A stretch of DNA of 61,982 nucleotides. Origin: Phocicoccus pinnipedialis (lineage in GTDB: Bacteria > Bacillota > Bacilli > Staphylococcales > Salinicoccaceae). The stretch is taken from assembly GCF_903994035.1 (NCBI RefSeq), contig NZ_CAJEWB010000002.1:1-61982 (forward strand), read 5' to 3'. Numbering within the stretch: position 1 is the first letter of the stretch; the number at the start of each line of letters is the position of its first letter. The translations under genes and the position numbers were made by a program. Below the pieces are notes generated by a model that did not search any database, was not told where the DNA came from, and saw nothing but the letters and a program-made list of their open reading frames with translations. Below are positions 53,861 to 61,982 of this stretch, in pieces.

Positions 53861-55539
53861 GAGTCCACGCAAAATTTACACGCAACAACATACAAGAAGA
53901 ATTATACTTCATAAACCCAATTAAAGTGTTGGACGAATCAAGCGCTCTTGATGACGCATTAGTCGAAGCAGAAGCGGCACAACAGTCAGGCCAATATGCC
54001 GTCGTAATGATTGATTACGAGTCACATGACACATCACGTGAATCATTTAAAATTGGGATTTTTGATGCGCCCGTTTCTCGTGAAGCATTCATGGAAACCC
54101 GGGGAATCGGCAGCTTCGAACTTGGACCAATGCATTTTTCTGAAACCAAAGAACAAACAATAGAAAACATCGAGAAAGTCAGAGGCTATATTCGCGACGG
54201 TCATACATATCAAGCGAATTATACGACACGCATGAACGGCGACTTTACAGGAGATGCACACACATTATATGAAACACTTGTTGCAAATAATAATGGTGGG
54301 TATACGATTTTCATCGAGCACGAAGGGCACACGGTCGTGTCATGCTCACCCGAACTCTTTTTTGAAATAGATGGAAACAGAACAATTCATACGCGTCCAA
54401 TGAAGGGGACAGCACCTCGCTTCGAAGAAAAACATAAAGATGAGGAAAGTTATGAATTTTTAAGAAACTCTAAAAAAGACCAAGCAGAAAACGTGATGAT
54501 TGTTGATCTTTTACGTAACGACATCTCACGTATTTCTAAACCGAAAACAGTGAAGACACCCGAACTATTCACAATTGAAAAGTACAAAACAGTATACCAA
54601 ATGACGTCGACGGTTGTCGGTGAGTTACATGAGGGGCTCGGGTTAAACAAAATTTTCGACGCATTATTTCCTTGTGGGTCAATAACTGGGGCACCGAAAA
54701 TAAAAACAATGGAAATCATCGAAGCGTTAGAAACCACTGAACGTGGTATCTATTGTGGTGCAATCGGCATTCTATACAGCGATAATACAACAGTCTTTAA
54801 CGTGCCAATTCGTACTCTGTCAATTAAAGATGGACAGTACACTTATGCTGCAGGTGGTGGCATCACGTACAACTCAAGCGCAGAGAGTGAGTATGACGAA
54901 CTCCTACAAAAGACGAAGTTCTTAGAACAAGCAAAAGTGACACTAATCGAAACGATGCGCATCGACCACGGTTATGTGCCAAGACTTGAACTTCACAGTG
55001 AACGTCTCAAAAAATCGGCGGAACATTTTAGATATGGCCGTGTAAATCTAATACATGAAGTGAATGACTACGTGAATAACCAAATGCTCTTAAGTGGTGT
55101 GTATAGACTGCGTGCAACTTTCGATAGAAATGGGCTTATGCTTTCACATGATGCCGTGCCAGAACTGAACTCAACAAATGCGAAAGTACTCGGACCCATT
55201 GAAGGTCCAGATGACTTTTTACGTCATAAAACAACGATAAGGTACCAATATTTTGGGTCAACAGATGATACGCCACTCATTTTGTATTATAATAACAACC
55301 ATATGATTACAGAGTTCAACATCGGTAACGTAGTTGTTTATCAGAACGGTACGTATTATACGCCAAAAGAAGTGGAAATTTTAAATGGTGTCATGCGTGA
55401 ATCATTGTTACAAGATGGTCGTTTAAAATTTAAAGATTACTCTGTGGATGAATTAAAATCGTTATATCAGGAAGAGGAAATCGAAGTCTTTCTTATCAAC
55501 AGCTTGAGAGAAATGATTCCAGTCTCACTCTTCTTCTAG
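53857..55539 (+). CDS. pabBC: PabB-PabC fusion: aminodeoxychorismate synthase/4-amino-4-deoxychorismate lyase
   Basis: One 560-residue polypeptide with two activities. Residues ~1-355 form a chorismate-binding domain (TYQANYTTRM, PMKGTAPR, KKDQAENVMIVDLLRND, GSITGAPKIKTMEII, YAAGGGITYNSSAESEYDE). Residues ~370-560 form a class IV PLP aminotransferase-like lyase, with RHKTTIRYQY holding the PLP lysine and ITEFNIGNVVV late in the domain. Fusions of this type are common in staphylococci. GGAGGAGA near the pabA end provides the ribosome binding site. The start is GTG (53857). Confidence 0.93.
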   Translation: MRVHAKFTRNNIQEELYFINPIKVLDESSALDDALVEAEAAQQSGQYAVVMIDYESHDTSRESFKIGIFDAPVSREAFMETRGIGSFELGPMHFSETKEQTIENIEKVRGYIRDGHTYQANYTTRMNGDFTGDAHTLYETLVANNNGGYTIFIEHEGHTVVSCSPELFFEIDGNRTIHTRPMKGTAPRFEEKHKDEESYEFLRNSKKDQAENVMIVDLLRNDISRISKPKTVKTPELFTIEKYKTVYQMTSTVVGELHEGLGLNKIFDALFPCGSITGAPKIKTMEIIEALETTERGIYCGAIGILYSDNTTVFNVPIRTLSIKDGQYTYAAGGGITYNSSAESEYDELLQKTKFLEQAKVTLIETMRIDHGYVPRLELHSERLKKSAEHFRYGRVNLIHEVNDYVNNQMLLSGVYRLRATFDRNGLMLSHDAVPELNSTNAKVLGPIEGPDDFLRHKTTIRYQYFGSTDDTPLILYYNNNHMITEFNIGNVVVYQNGTYYTPKEVEILNGVMRESLLQDGRLKFKDYSVDELKSLYQEEEIEVFLINSLREMIPVSLFF

Positions 55540-55548
55540 AGGTGAAGT

Positions 55549-55758
55549 ATGTTTACGATACTATTAATCATAATGTTAGTTGTGCTCGCTATGTTCGTCC
55601 ATTACGTGAGCGCGTACCTATATGAAAACAACATCAAAATCGTATCAGTACTCGTCGTATTTGTGGGAGTACTTGTCGGTGTATTCATTGTGGCACTCAT
55701 CATAGGTAATATGGTGGACTATTTGGCGGACCAATTAAACTTTTTCTATAAGGAGTAA
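55549..55758 (+). CDS. Small membrane protein, two transmembrane segments, unknown function
   Basis: 69 residues with hydrophobic segments at about 2-24 and 31-57 and a short acidic/aromatic tail. It starts ten bases after the pabBC stop, preceded by AGAGGTGAAGT, and is followed after five bases by the KipI-like fragment, so it is part of the same transcript. No family recognised. Confidence 0.65.
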   Translation: MFTILLIIMLVVLAMFVHYVSAYLYENNIKIVSVLVVFVGVLVGVFIVALIIGNMVDYLADQLNFFYKE

Positions 55759-55763
55759 CAGAC

Positions 55764-56015
55764 ATGTTTTTTGAAAATGGGGAAGCGGCAATTACATTTC
55801 AAGTAAAGCGCGTATTTACTGATAAAGAAAGGCAAACTTTTTTAGAACGATTTGCTCCATACAAGTCAGACGAACTTGAATCACTCATTGTGACAGAATC
55901 AACAGTGAATCTACTATATAATCCAACTAAGATAATGGAACGCCACGATACGATTGAACCAGCGGGAATTCCATTTGAAGTTTTAAAGAAAGTAGTAGGT
56001 GACGTAATAGTATGA
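55764..56015 (+). CDS. KipI/PxpB N-terminal-domain-only protein
   Basis: 83 residues. The pattern GEAAITFQV ... FLERFAPY ... STVNLLYNPTKI follows the N-terminal ferredoxin-like domain of KipI/PxpB (5-oxoprolinase subunit B, allophanate hydrolase subunit 1 family; usually ~230-240 residues). The C-terminal cyclophilin-like domain is missing, with no remnant between this gene and the next, which overlaps its stop (ATGA). AAGGAG lies before the ATG. It could be a stable short form or a reduced relic; the resemblance is moderate. Confidence 0.55.
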   Translation: MFFENGEAAITFQVKRVFTDKERQTFLERFAPYKSDELESLIVTESTVNLLYNPTKIMERHDTIEPAGIPFEVLKKVVGDVIV

Positions 56016-56920
56016 GTATAATTATCCAAGATAAAGGGCTACTGACAAACATTCAATCGTCAAATGGTGCAGTGGACAGTCTATCACCGCAACTTGCGAA
56101 CAAACTGGTTGGAAACAGTGTTGATGCAGATACTGTTGAGATGGTGGTCAGACCTGCGGTGATTCAATTTACAGAACCAACTGTAATCGCGTTTAGTGGC
56201 GCGTTCTTTAAAGCATTAGTTGGGGACAAGGTCATCTATCCAAATAGAATTTACATCTTCGACAAGGGTGACATATTGCAGTTTACGGACATCAACCACG
56301 GATCACGCATTTACCTAGCGGTGGCAGGAGGGATTCGATATGAGAAATCAAACATCTTAGAGTCTGGTGACGAGATCATCATGTGCCGCGATTACACAGA
56401 ACTTCATGACGAGATTTTTAACATGATGAGAAATAATGAAACTGTATCTTGGGGTATTGATACGTATGCGCTAGCAGAAATATGTCTATCCGATGATTTC
56501 CATATCGTTCGTCGCGACGATACACCTGATGATATATATGAACAACTTGTAGAGCGTGAGTATAAAATTGTTGGAGAGCGTAACCGTTTTGCGATTTATG
56601 CTAAAGGTGAAGAGATTGAATTTGATCCAGATAGAATTGATAACTATGGTATTTTGGGTGGAGTATTCATTCAAGACAATCAACCAGTAATGGCATTTAA
56701 TGACTTTGTCACATCAACATCACTCCCACACATCGGTACGATTCCGAGTTATCACATGCATAAGCTCGCGCAGAAGACGAATGGTTCACTCATTAAGTTC
56801 AAAGTGATTGAAGCAGAAGACGCACACGTAGAGCTGTATAAGTTCCAGATGTGGAAAAAAACGATCTTTAAAGCAATTGATTACAAGATTAAAAAAGAAC
56901 TTGTAAAAGAAAAAATGTAG
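56012..56920 (+). CDS. KipA/PxpC-like protein (5-oxoprolinase subunit C family)
   Basis: 302 residues. GLLTNIQSSNG, LANKLVGNSVDADTVEMV, IAFSGAFFKALVGDKVIYPNRIYIFDKGDILQF and IYLAVAGGI align with the N-terminal half of KipA/PxpC (allophanate hydrolase subunit 2 family, usually ~310-335 residues). The following half is divergent, and the last ~25 residues form a basic helix (KIKKELVKEKM). Canonical Pxp complexes (PxpA-B-C) cleave 5-oxoproline; pxpA and the biotin carrier genes are not nearby and the partner is a fragment, so the activity is doubtful. It is coupled to the fragment by overlap and followed by a terminator. Confidence 0.72.
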   Translation: MSIIIQDKGLLTNIQSSNGAVDSLSPQLANKLVGNSVDADTVEMVVRPAVIQFTEPTVIAFSGAFFKALVGDKVIYPNRIYIFDKGDILQFTDINHGSRIYLAVAGGIRYEKSNILESGDEIIMCRDYTELHDEIFNMMRNNETVSWGIDTYALAEICLSDDFHIVRRDDTPDDIYEQLVEREYKIVGERNRFAIYAKGEEIEFDPDRIDNYGILGGVFIQDNQPVMAFNDFVTSTSLPHIGTIPSYHMHKLAQKTNGSLIKFKVIEAEDAHVELYKFQMWKKTIFKAIDYKIKKELVKEKM

Positions 56921-56927
56921 TATAAAT

Positions 56928-56956
56928 ACGAGTGCCTAAATTGGTGCTCGTTTTTT
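56928..56956 (+). terminator. Terminator of the pab operon
   Basis: ACGAGTGCC / GGTGCTCGT (two G-T pairs) with a six-base loop and a T-run. Confidence 0.88.
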
Positions 56957-57059
56957 AATTGACTTTTACAAAAAACGCTCATCTTTAAAAAAACTCAAAA
57001 TTGATGTATAATATATAAGATTTATTTTTGATATATCACACTTACTGGGAATGATTGTT

Positions 57060-58856
57060 ATGGAACGTGTTTTAAAGGAACTGTTTGGTCTTGATTCATT
57101 TAGACCTAAACAAAAAGAAATCATCACTTCGATTTTAGAAGGAAAGAATACATTAGGAATTCTTCCTACAGGATCTGGGAAATCACTGTGTTATCAAATT
57201 CCCGCACTTGTTTTAGAAGGTACGACAATCGTCATTTCACCTCTCATCTCACTTATGCAAGACCAAGTTGAGGCACTTTTAGAAAACAACATCGAAGCGG
57301 CCTATATCAACTCAAACATGACCGCTAAAAACCAAGCGGTCGTTGAGGCACGCCTACGTAACGGAGAATTAAAAATTCTTTATGTTGCGCCAGAGCGCTT
57401 TAATAATAGGACGTTTTTGAATATATTGGAGCAAATAAACGTACCACTTGTCGCATTCGACGAAGCACACTGTATTTCAAAGTGGGGACATGACTTTAGA
57501 CCAAGCTACCAAGAAGTCATTCCAATTATAGAAGAAAAATTACCGAACGCAGATTACATTGCACTGACTGCTACAGCAACCGAAGACGTTGAGGAAAACA
57601 TTATAGAACTTCTTTCCATCAATAAAGAAAACATCTTCAAGACGTCAGTAAAACGAGATAACTTAAAGCTGTCAGTAGATCTGACGTTCCAACGTGAACA
57701 ATTTATTTTAAAATATATCGCGGAACATAAAAATACTCCGGGAATTATTTATGTATCTACGCGTAAAGATGCAGAGAAGTTAGGTGGCTTCTTATACGAT
57801 AATGACATCGACAACGTGATATATCATGCAGGGTTAAAAAAGAGTGAACGTGAATATAATCAAAATGCTTTTGTATCTGGACAGAAAAATATCATTGTTG
57901 CTACGAATGCATTTGGTATGGGGATTGATAAGCGCAACATACGATTTATTATCCATTATAACTTACCTGGAGATATCGAGAGTTATTATCAAGAAATTGG
58001 ACGTGCCGGACGTGACGGACAATTGAGTGAATGTATCTTGCTGTCCAACTCGCGAGACGTAATGCTTCAACAGTTCTTCATTGAACGTTCTAATGCTACA
58101 GAAGAACAGAAAGAAAACATGCGTTTGAAGTTAGAACGCATGATTCAATACAACAAGACGACAAAATGTTTATCCAGTTTTATCATCAAATACTTTAATC
58201 CAGATGAATATGTAGAGAATTGTGGGATGTGTTCAAACTGCCAACGTGAAGATAAAACGATTGATATAACTGAAGAATCAAAACACATCATCGGACTTAT
58301 AAACACGATTAGTTTACCAGTAGAGAAAACAATCCAAGTATTGCGAGGAGAACAAGCAGAAAATATCATTCATACAGAACTTCCAGAACATCCATATTTT
58401 GGAAAACTTTCTAGGTATCAACCAAGTGATGTACACCACATCATCGATGAGCTCGTGATGAGCGGATATTTACATCTCTCAAACGATATGCTTTCAGTGC
58501 CATTGCTAGGAAATGAAATATTAGAAGGCAAGACAAAAATGCACTCCGTACCCTTTAGAAGACAGTTTAAAGAGCTTGTAAACGTGTCTACAGATACTTC
58601 ATTTAATGAGACACTCTATCAGGCCCTGATTGAAAAACGACATGAATTAGCGAAGAATAAGGGCGTTGATGAGGAAAGCATCTTTACAGATGTGTCGCTC
58701 AGAGAGTTTGCGAAGAAGATGCCAACAACTAAAAAAGATATGATGCATATCACAGGTATGGGGAATTACAAACTAAAGCACTATAGCCCACACTTTATGG
58801 AAATTATTGAAAAATATAAAGAATCAAGAAAAGAAGAGAATGTTTCGTTCTATTAA
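57060..58856 (+). CDS. recQ: ATP-dependent DNA helicase RecQ
   Basis: A 3'-5' helicase of recombination and fork repair. About 598 residues from ATG 57060, nine bases after GGGA; an in-frame ATG at 57051 abuts that signal. The helicase core shows GSGKSLCYQIPAL, DEAHCISKWGHDFR, ALTATAT and QEIGRAGRDG. The RQC zinc site is present (TKCLSSF, CGMCSNCQRE), and a C-terminal HRDC-like domain runs from about residue 520. It is monocistronic. Confidence 0.95.
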   Translation: MERVLKELFGLDSFRPKQKEIITSILEGKNTLGILPTGSGKSLCYQIPALVLEGTTIVISPLISLMQDQVEALLENNIEAAYINSNMTAKNQAVVEARLRNGELKILYVAPERFNNRTFLNILEQINVPLVAFDEAHCISKWGHDFRPSYQEVIPIIEEKLPNADYIALTATATEDVEENIIELLSINKENIFKTSVKRDNLKLSVDLTFQREQFILKYIAEHKNTPGIIYVSTRKDAEKLGGFLYDNDIDNVIYHAGLKKSEREYNQNAFVSGQKNIIVATNAFGMGIDKRNIRFIIHYNLPGDIESYYQEIGRAGRDGQLSECILLSNSRDVMLQQFFIERSNATEEQKENMRLKLERMIQYNKTTKCLSSFIIKYFNPDEYVENCGMCSNCQREDKTIDITEESKHIIGLINTISLPVEKTIQVLRGEQAENIIHTELPEHPYFGKLSRYQPSDVHHIIDELVMSGYLHLSNDMLSVPLLGNEILEGKTKMHSVPFRRQFKELVNVSTDTSFNETLYQALIEKRHELAKNKGVDEESIFTDVSLREFAKKMPTTKKDMMHITGMGNYKLKHYSPHFMEIIEKYKESRKEENVSFY

Positions 58857-58860
58857 TATA

Positions 58861-58892
58861 AAAAAACTCCGGTTTAACATCGGAGTTTTTTT
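58861..58892. terminator. Terminator between convergent recQ and the EamA gene
   Basis: AAAAAACTCCG / CGGAGTTTTTT with a nine-base loop, flanked by A- and T-runs. Confidence 0.9.
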
Positions 58893-58925
58893 ATAATGCC
58901 ATCCATTTCATTCTGTTTTAAGCGA

Positions 58926-59807
58926 TTATTTATTTGTTTGACTGTCCAAAGCACTTCGCTTCGGTGGTAAATTTTTCATATACATGTAGAAGCTCGCTGC
59001 AAAGATAATAATATAGCCAATTACAGAATAGATATCCGGATACTCTTTAAAAAACACAATGCTGAGTAGTGCGGTAAAAATAATCGTTGTATAGACAAAG
59101 ATAGAAATCTCTTTGGCTGGTGCGTAACTATATGCGATTGTAAGACCAAATTGTCCAACTGCTGCGAATATACCGGATAGGATTAAAGTTGTGAACTGTG
59201 ATATCGTCATCGTTTCATACTGGTAAATGAAGAATGGCAACAATGCAACAGTCGAAAATGTGCTGAAGTAAAATACAACTGTATAGAACTTCTCTCTAGG
59301 ACCAAGGATGCGCAGTACTGTGTATGCACCAGCTGCAGCAATTGCACCAATGACCCCAATAAGTGCAACGAAAGTTGTACTTTCAAATGATGGTTTGATA
59401 ACAAATAATGCGCCGATGAATGCAATAATGATCGATACAAGCTGAAAACGCCTGATATATTCTTTTAAAAATATCGACGCTAATATAATTGTAAAGAATG
59501 GGCTAAGTTTATTTAAGATGTCTGCATCGCTCAAGACGAGCTTATCGAGCGTATAGAAGCTTAATACAATACCAATCAGGCCGAGTGAGGAGCGTAAAAT
59601 TAGCCAGCCTTGGTTTTCCTTTTTACCGAATAAGCGTTCTTTATAGTAAAGAACGAAGGCGAGAGCAACGAGCATAGATACAAAGTTTCTAAAAAATGCT
59701 TTTTGAATCGTTGGCAAATCACCAGAATATTTTACGAAGAATGACATTAAGCTAAAACCAAGAGATGAAATGATGAGTGCGATGATTCCTTTTGTGATGT
59801 TATTCAT
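58926..59807 (-). CDS. EamA/DMT-family permease
   Basis: 293 residues with ten hydrophobic segments in two EamA repeats (about 5-140 and 150-280), typical of drug/metabolite transporters such as RhaT or YdcZ-type exporters. GGGGGA precedes the minus-strand ATG. It is monocistronic and convergent with recQ. Substrate unknown. Confidence 0.87.
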   Translation of the reverse strand: MNNITKGIIALIISSLGFSLMSFFVKYSGDLPTIQKAFFRNFVSMLVALAFVLYYKERLFGKKENQGWLILRSSLGLIGIVLSFYTLDKLVLSDADILNKLSPFFTIILASIFLKEYIRRFQLVSIIIAFIGALFVIKPSFESTTFVALIGVIGAIAAAGAYTVLRILGPREKFYTVVFYFSTFSTVALLPFFIYQYETMTISQFTTLILSGIFAAVGQFGLTIAYSYAPAKEISIFVYTTIIFTALLSIVFFKEYPDIYSVIGYIIIFAASFYMYMKNLPPKRSALDSQTNK

Positions 59808-59963
59808 ATATCCCCCAAAAAATTAAATACTAAAAATTATTTAATCACAAGTCTATCACAATGGCATGAACGTTTCAGCGACTATTTCGTTAAATATAAT
59901 CATTGTTTGTAAGAAAATCAACTTGCTTTAGCTGCTGAATTATGAGATTATTAATACTGTTAA

Positions 59964-59979
59964 TTCGCACATATTGTGG
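59964..59979 (+). promoter_or_regulatory. NrdR box 1 (right half conserved)
   Basis: The right half ATATTGTGG matches box 2 exactly, while the left half is degenerate. Its centre is 32 bp, about three helical turns, from that of box 2, the classical NrdR spacing. Confidence 0.5.
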
Positions 59980-59995
59980 TCAAAAAATTTTACAG

Positions 59996-60011
59996 ACACA
60001 ATATATTGTGG
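59996..60011 (+). promoter_or_regulatory. NrdR box 2 upstream of nrdIE
   Basis: ACACAATATATTGTGG matches 15 of 16 positions of the NrdR consensus ACACWATATATWGTGT. It lies directly upstream of a TTGATT -35-like hexamer at 60013 and 110 bases before nrdI. Confidence 0.8.
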
Positions 60012-60052
60012 TTTGATTAATAATACAATACAATTAGATAATATTAAGAAAT

Positions 60053-60084
60053 CACGAAAAGCGAACACACGTTCTGTTTTCGTG
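60053..60084 (+). other. Hairpin in the nrdI promoter/leader region
   Basis: CACGAAAA / TTTTCGTG (8 bp), a 2x2 internal loop and GAAC / GTTC around loop ACAC. It is not followed by a T-run. It would be in the mRNA leader if transcription starts from the 60013-60042 promoter, and would overlap the TG of the extended -10 at 60083 if that promoter is used. Confidence 0.5.
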
Positions 60085-60091
60085 CTATAAT
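60083..60091 (+). promoter_or_regulatory. Extended -10 promoter of nrdI
   Basis: TGCTATAAT, a consensus TG-extended -10, lies 30 bases before the nrdI ATG and ahead of an AAAGAGGGAGAG ribosome binding site. Confidence 0.55.
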
Positions 60092-60120
60092 ACTATTACT
60101 ATAAAGAGGGAGAGATAATC

Positions 60121-60531
60121 ATGACAATTGCCTATTATTCAATGACGGGTAATATACGTCGCTTTTTAAACGGAGTGGATGTTGATCTCCCTCTTTTTGA
60201 AGTGACAGAACAAACGAAAACCGACAAAATCGATGGTCCGTTTGTGTTTATCACACCGACATATGGTTTTGGAGAGGTACCAGATATCGTGTCTACGTTT
60301 ATTGAAGAGAACAGGGACAATATCGTGGGTGTTGCCGCAACAGGAAATCGCAACTGGGGACAAAACTTCGCAAAAGCCGGAGAACATATCAGCGAACGAT
60401 TCGGAATACCCCTTATGCTCAAGTTTGAGCTGCATGGTAACGAAAAGGAACGCGCACTTTTTAAAGAGACGATAGAAAGGGTAGGGAGCATCTATGAAAA
60501 TTTTGGACGAGAAAAAGTACAATCATATTGA
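60121..60531 (+). CDS. nrdI: NrdI flavodoxin-like protein of class Ib ribonucleotide reductase
   Basis: An FMN protein that supplies oxidant for assembly of the manganese cofactor of NrdF. The 136 residues carry YYSMTGNIRRF (phosphate loop, residues 5-15), FITPTYGFGEVPD and GVAATGNRNWGQNF. AGGGAGAG precedes the ATG. Its 3' end overlaps nrdE by 38 bases in another frame, as in other staphylococci. Control by NrdR is expected from the two upstream boxes. Confidence 0.95.
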   Translation: MTIAYYSMTGNIRRFLNGVDVDLPLFEVTEQTKTDKIDGPFVFITPTYGFGEVPDIVSTFIEENRDNIVGVAATGNRNWGQNFAKAGEHISERFGIPLMLKFELHGNEKERALFKETIERVGSIYENFGREKVQSY

Positions 60532-61982
60532 ATTAAACAATGAAATCACACAGCGTGACGAAACTGGATTTTATAAACTTCACAAAGACCAAGAAGCTAT
60601 TGACGTATTCCTGGAGGAAGTGGAGAAGAAGACAATCCACTTCGATTCAGAACTTGAAAGATTACATTACCTGGTAGACCAAAACTTCTACTACAACTTA
60701 TTTGAAGAATATAGCGAGGAAGATTTAGAGGATATTATTGCTTATGCAAACAAAATTCCATTTGAATTTAAGAGCTACATGGCTGCGAGCAAGTTCTTCC
60801 TAGACTACTCACTTAAAACTGACGATAAAAAACAATATTTAGAAGACTACAGACAACACGTCCAAATCGTAAGTCTATACTTAGCAAAAGGTGACGTAGA
60901 TCGTGCGAAACGTTTTATTCTTTCTATGATGGAGCAAAGATACCAACCGGCAACACCAACATTCTTAAACGCTGGACGCGCACGCCGTGGTGAAATGGTA
61001 TCATGTTTCTTACTTGAAGTCGATGACAGCCTAAACTCAATCAACTATGTAGATTCAACTGCAAAACAGCTATCTAAAATCGGTGGTGGAGTCGCAATTA
61101 ACTTATCTAAGCTCCGTGCACGTGGAGAAGCAATTAAAGGTATCGAAGGTGTTGCTAAAGGAGTTATTCCAGTAGCAAAAGCTTTAGAGAACGGCTTCAG
61201 CTATGCAGACCAACTTGGACAACGCCCTGGAGCGGGTGCCGTTTATTTAAACATCTTCCATTACGATGTTCCTGAGTTTTTAGATACTAAGAAAGTAAAC
61301 GCCGATGAGGATCTACGTTTATCTACAATTTCAACAGGACTCGTTGTACCTACGAAATTCTTTGAACTTGCTAGAGATGACAAGAAATTCTTCTTATTCG
61401 CGCCACACACAGTTGAGCGTGAGTACGGAATTACATTAGATGACATGGATATGGACGAGATGTACGATGAACTCGTTAAAAACGATAAAATTAAGAAACG
61501 TGAATTAGATGCACGTGACATGTTAAATACAATTGCACAAACACAACTTCAGTCAGGTTACCCGTACTTAATGTTTAAAGACAACGCAAACAAAGTACAC
61601 CCACTTGGTGGAATTGGAGATATCAAGATTTCTAACCTATGTACGGAAATCTTCCAGTTACAAGAAACGTCAATCATCAATGATTACGGTACCGATGATG
61701 AAATTAAAAGAGATATCTCATGTAACCTTGGATCACTAAATATTGCTAACGTAATGGACTCTGGTAAGATTCGCGAATCAGTATTTGAAGGCATGGAAGC
61801 TTTAACAGTTGTATCAGACGATACTTCTATTGCGAACGCTCCTGGAGTTAAGAAAGCAAACGAGGAATTACACTCAGTAGGCCTTGGTGCGATGAACTTA
61901 AACGGATACCTTGCTAAAAATGGTATTCCATACGAGTCAGAAGACGCAAAGGACTTCTCAAATGTTTTCTTCATGATGATGA
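60494..61982 (+). CDS. nrdE: Class Ib ribonucleotide reductase large subunit NrdE, 3' end beyond window
   Basis: Reduces ribonucleoside diphosphates to deoxyribonucleotides. About 496 of the usual ~700 residues are visible. QRYQPATPTFLNAGR and MVSCFLLEVDDSLNSI (redox cysteine region), KIGGGVAINLSKLR, and SNLCTEIFQLQE with the active-site cysteine followed by RDISCNLGSLN are intact. The N-terminus EKKYNHIELNNEI is very close to staphylococcal NrdE. The ATG lies inside nrdI, with GTAGGGAG as ribosome binding site. nrdF presumably follows outside the window. Confidence 0.96.
   Translation, partial: MKILDEKKYNHIELNNEITQRDETGFYKLHKDQEAIDVFLEEVEKKTIHFDSELERLHYLVDQNFYYNLFEEYSEEDLEDIIAYANKIPFEFKSYMAASKFFLDYSLKTDDKKQYLEDYRQHVQIVSLYLAKGDVDRAKRFILSMMEQRYQPATPTFLNAGRARRGEMVSCFLLEVDDSLNSINYVDSTAKQLSKIGGGVAINLSKLRARGEAIKGIEGVAKGVIPVAKALENGFSYADQLGQRPGAGAVYLNIFHYDVPEFLDTKKVNADEDLRLSTISTGLVVPTKFFELARDDKKFFLFAPHTVEREYGITLDDMDMDEMYDELVKNDKIKKRELDARDMLNTIAQTQLQSGYPYLMFKDNANKVHPLGGIGDIKISNLCTEIFQLQETSIINDYGTDDEIKRDISCNLGSLNIANVMDSGKIRESVFEGMEALTVVSDDTSIANAPGVKKANEELHSVGLGAMNLNGYLAKNGIPYESEDAKDFSNVFFMMM

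Larger units (their letters stand above)
59808..60120. other. 313-bp intergenic region between the EamA gene and nrdI
   Basis: This region holds the divergent promoters of the EamA gene and nrdI. On the nrdI side it contains two NrdR-type boxes, a candidate TTGATT-N18-GATAAT promoter (60013-60042), a strong hairpin (60053-60084) and an extended -10 (60083-60091). I see no open reading frame or RNA gene in it. Confidence 0.7.

Noticed and set aside
1-61982. CRISPR arrays, prophage, insertion sequences, toxin-antitoxin pairs or defence islands
   Set aside because: No direct repeat-spacer pattern, integrase, transposase, capsid or typical toxin/antitoxin sequence was seen on either strand.

Overview
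The window reads as chromosomal DNA of a low-GC Firmicute of the family Staphylococcaceae. The evidence is an rrn-tRNA cluster end, the cdaA-cdaR-glmM unit, the pur order ending F-M-N-H-D, the moeB-moaB-moaC-moeA-mobB-moaE-moaD-mobA-moaA cluster, a corC/pab/recQ/nrdIE neighbourhood, and an NrdE N-terminus very close to the staphylococcal protein as I remember it. A large Vpr-like secreted S8 protease, an arginase beside the c-di-AMP operon and an orphan cydDC-like pair suggest a relative outside core Staphylococcus (Jeotgalicoccus, Nosocomiicoccus or Salinicoccus type); this last step is inference. I see no prophage, insertion sequence, CRISPR array or recognisable defence island.

Layout. 1-650: 3' part of a 5S rRNA and six tRNAs (Asn, Glu, Val, Tyr, Gln, Lys). 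745-5837: arginase, an XRE/TPR regulator, and the c-di-AMP and cell-wall precursor operon cdaA-cdaR-glmM. 6086-10945: two exported proteins, a LysM-NlpC/P60 wall hydrolase and a ~1215-residue subtilase. 11100-13057: TrhO (minus strand), a nitronate monooxygenase remnant and a DsbA/FrnE-family protein. 13219-22705: purine operon purE-K-L-F-M-N-H-D, in which purC, purS and purQ are absent from their usual place between purK and purL. 22931-35790: transporters, two GNAT acetyltransferases, YebC, a GntR-ABC operon with a clear operator, a LysR-MFS-DUF456 group and a small lipoprotein group. 35806-40528: LOG protein, a predicted SigB-driven unknown, a DUF1858-like protein without cysteines, and phoPR. 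40657-46754: nearly complete molybdenum cofactor pathway. 46800-51398: CydDC-like ABC pair and a CorC/HlyC-type transporter with a structured leader. 51642-59807: SigB-type GlsB/YeaQ protein, MFS, pabA-pabBC, a reduced KipI/KipA-like pair, RecQ and an EamA permease. 59808-61982: NrdR-controlled nrdI-nrdE, cut by the window edge.

Regulation. Several candidate sites match known consensus patterns by eye: a PurR box before purE, a CodY-like box before the protease, a cre-like site before arginase, a PhoP direct repeat between phoP and moeB, paired NrdR boxes before nrdI, an autoregulatory palindrome before the GntR-ABC operon, and two SigB promoters with identical 14-bp spacers. These were found by reading, not scored by software.

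I did not find a clear new molecular system. The observations most worth following are the missing purCSQ block, the pab-linked KipI fragment/KipA pair, the cysteine-less DUF1858-like protein, the orphan CydDC pair, and the long leader of the CorC-type gene.
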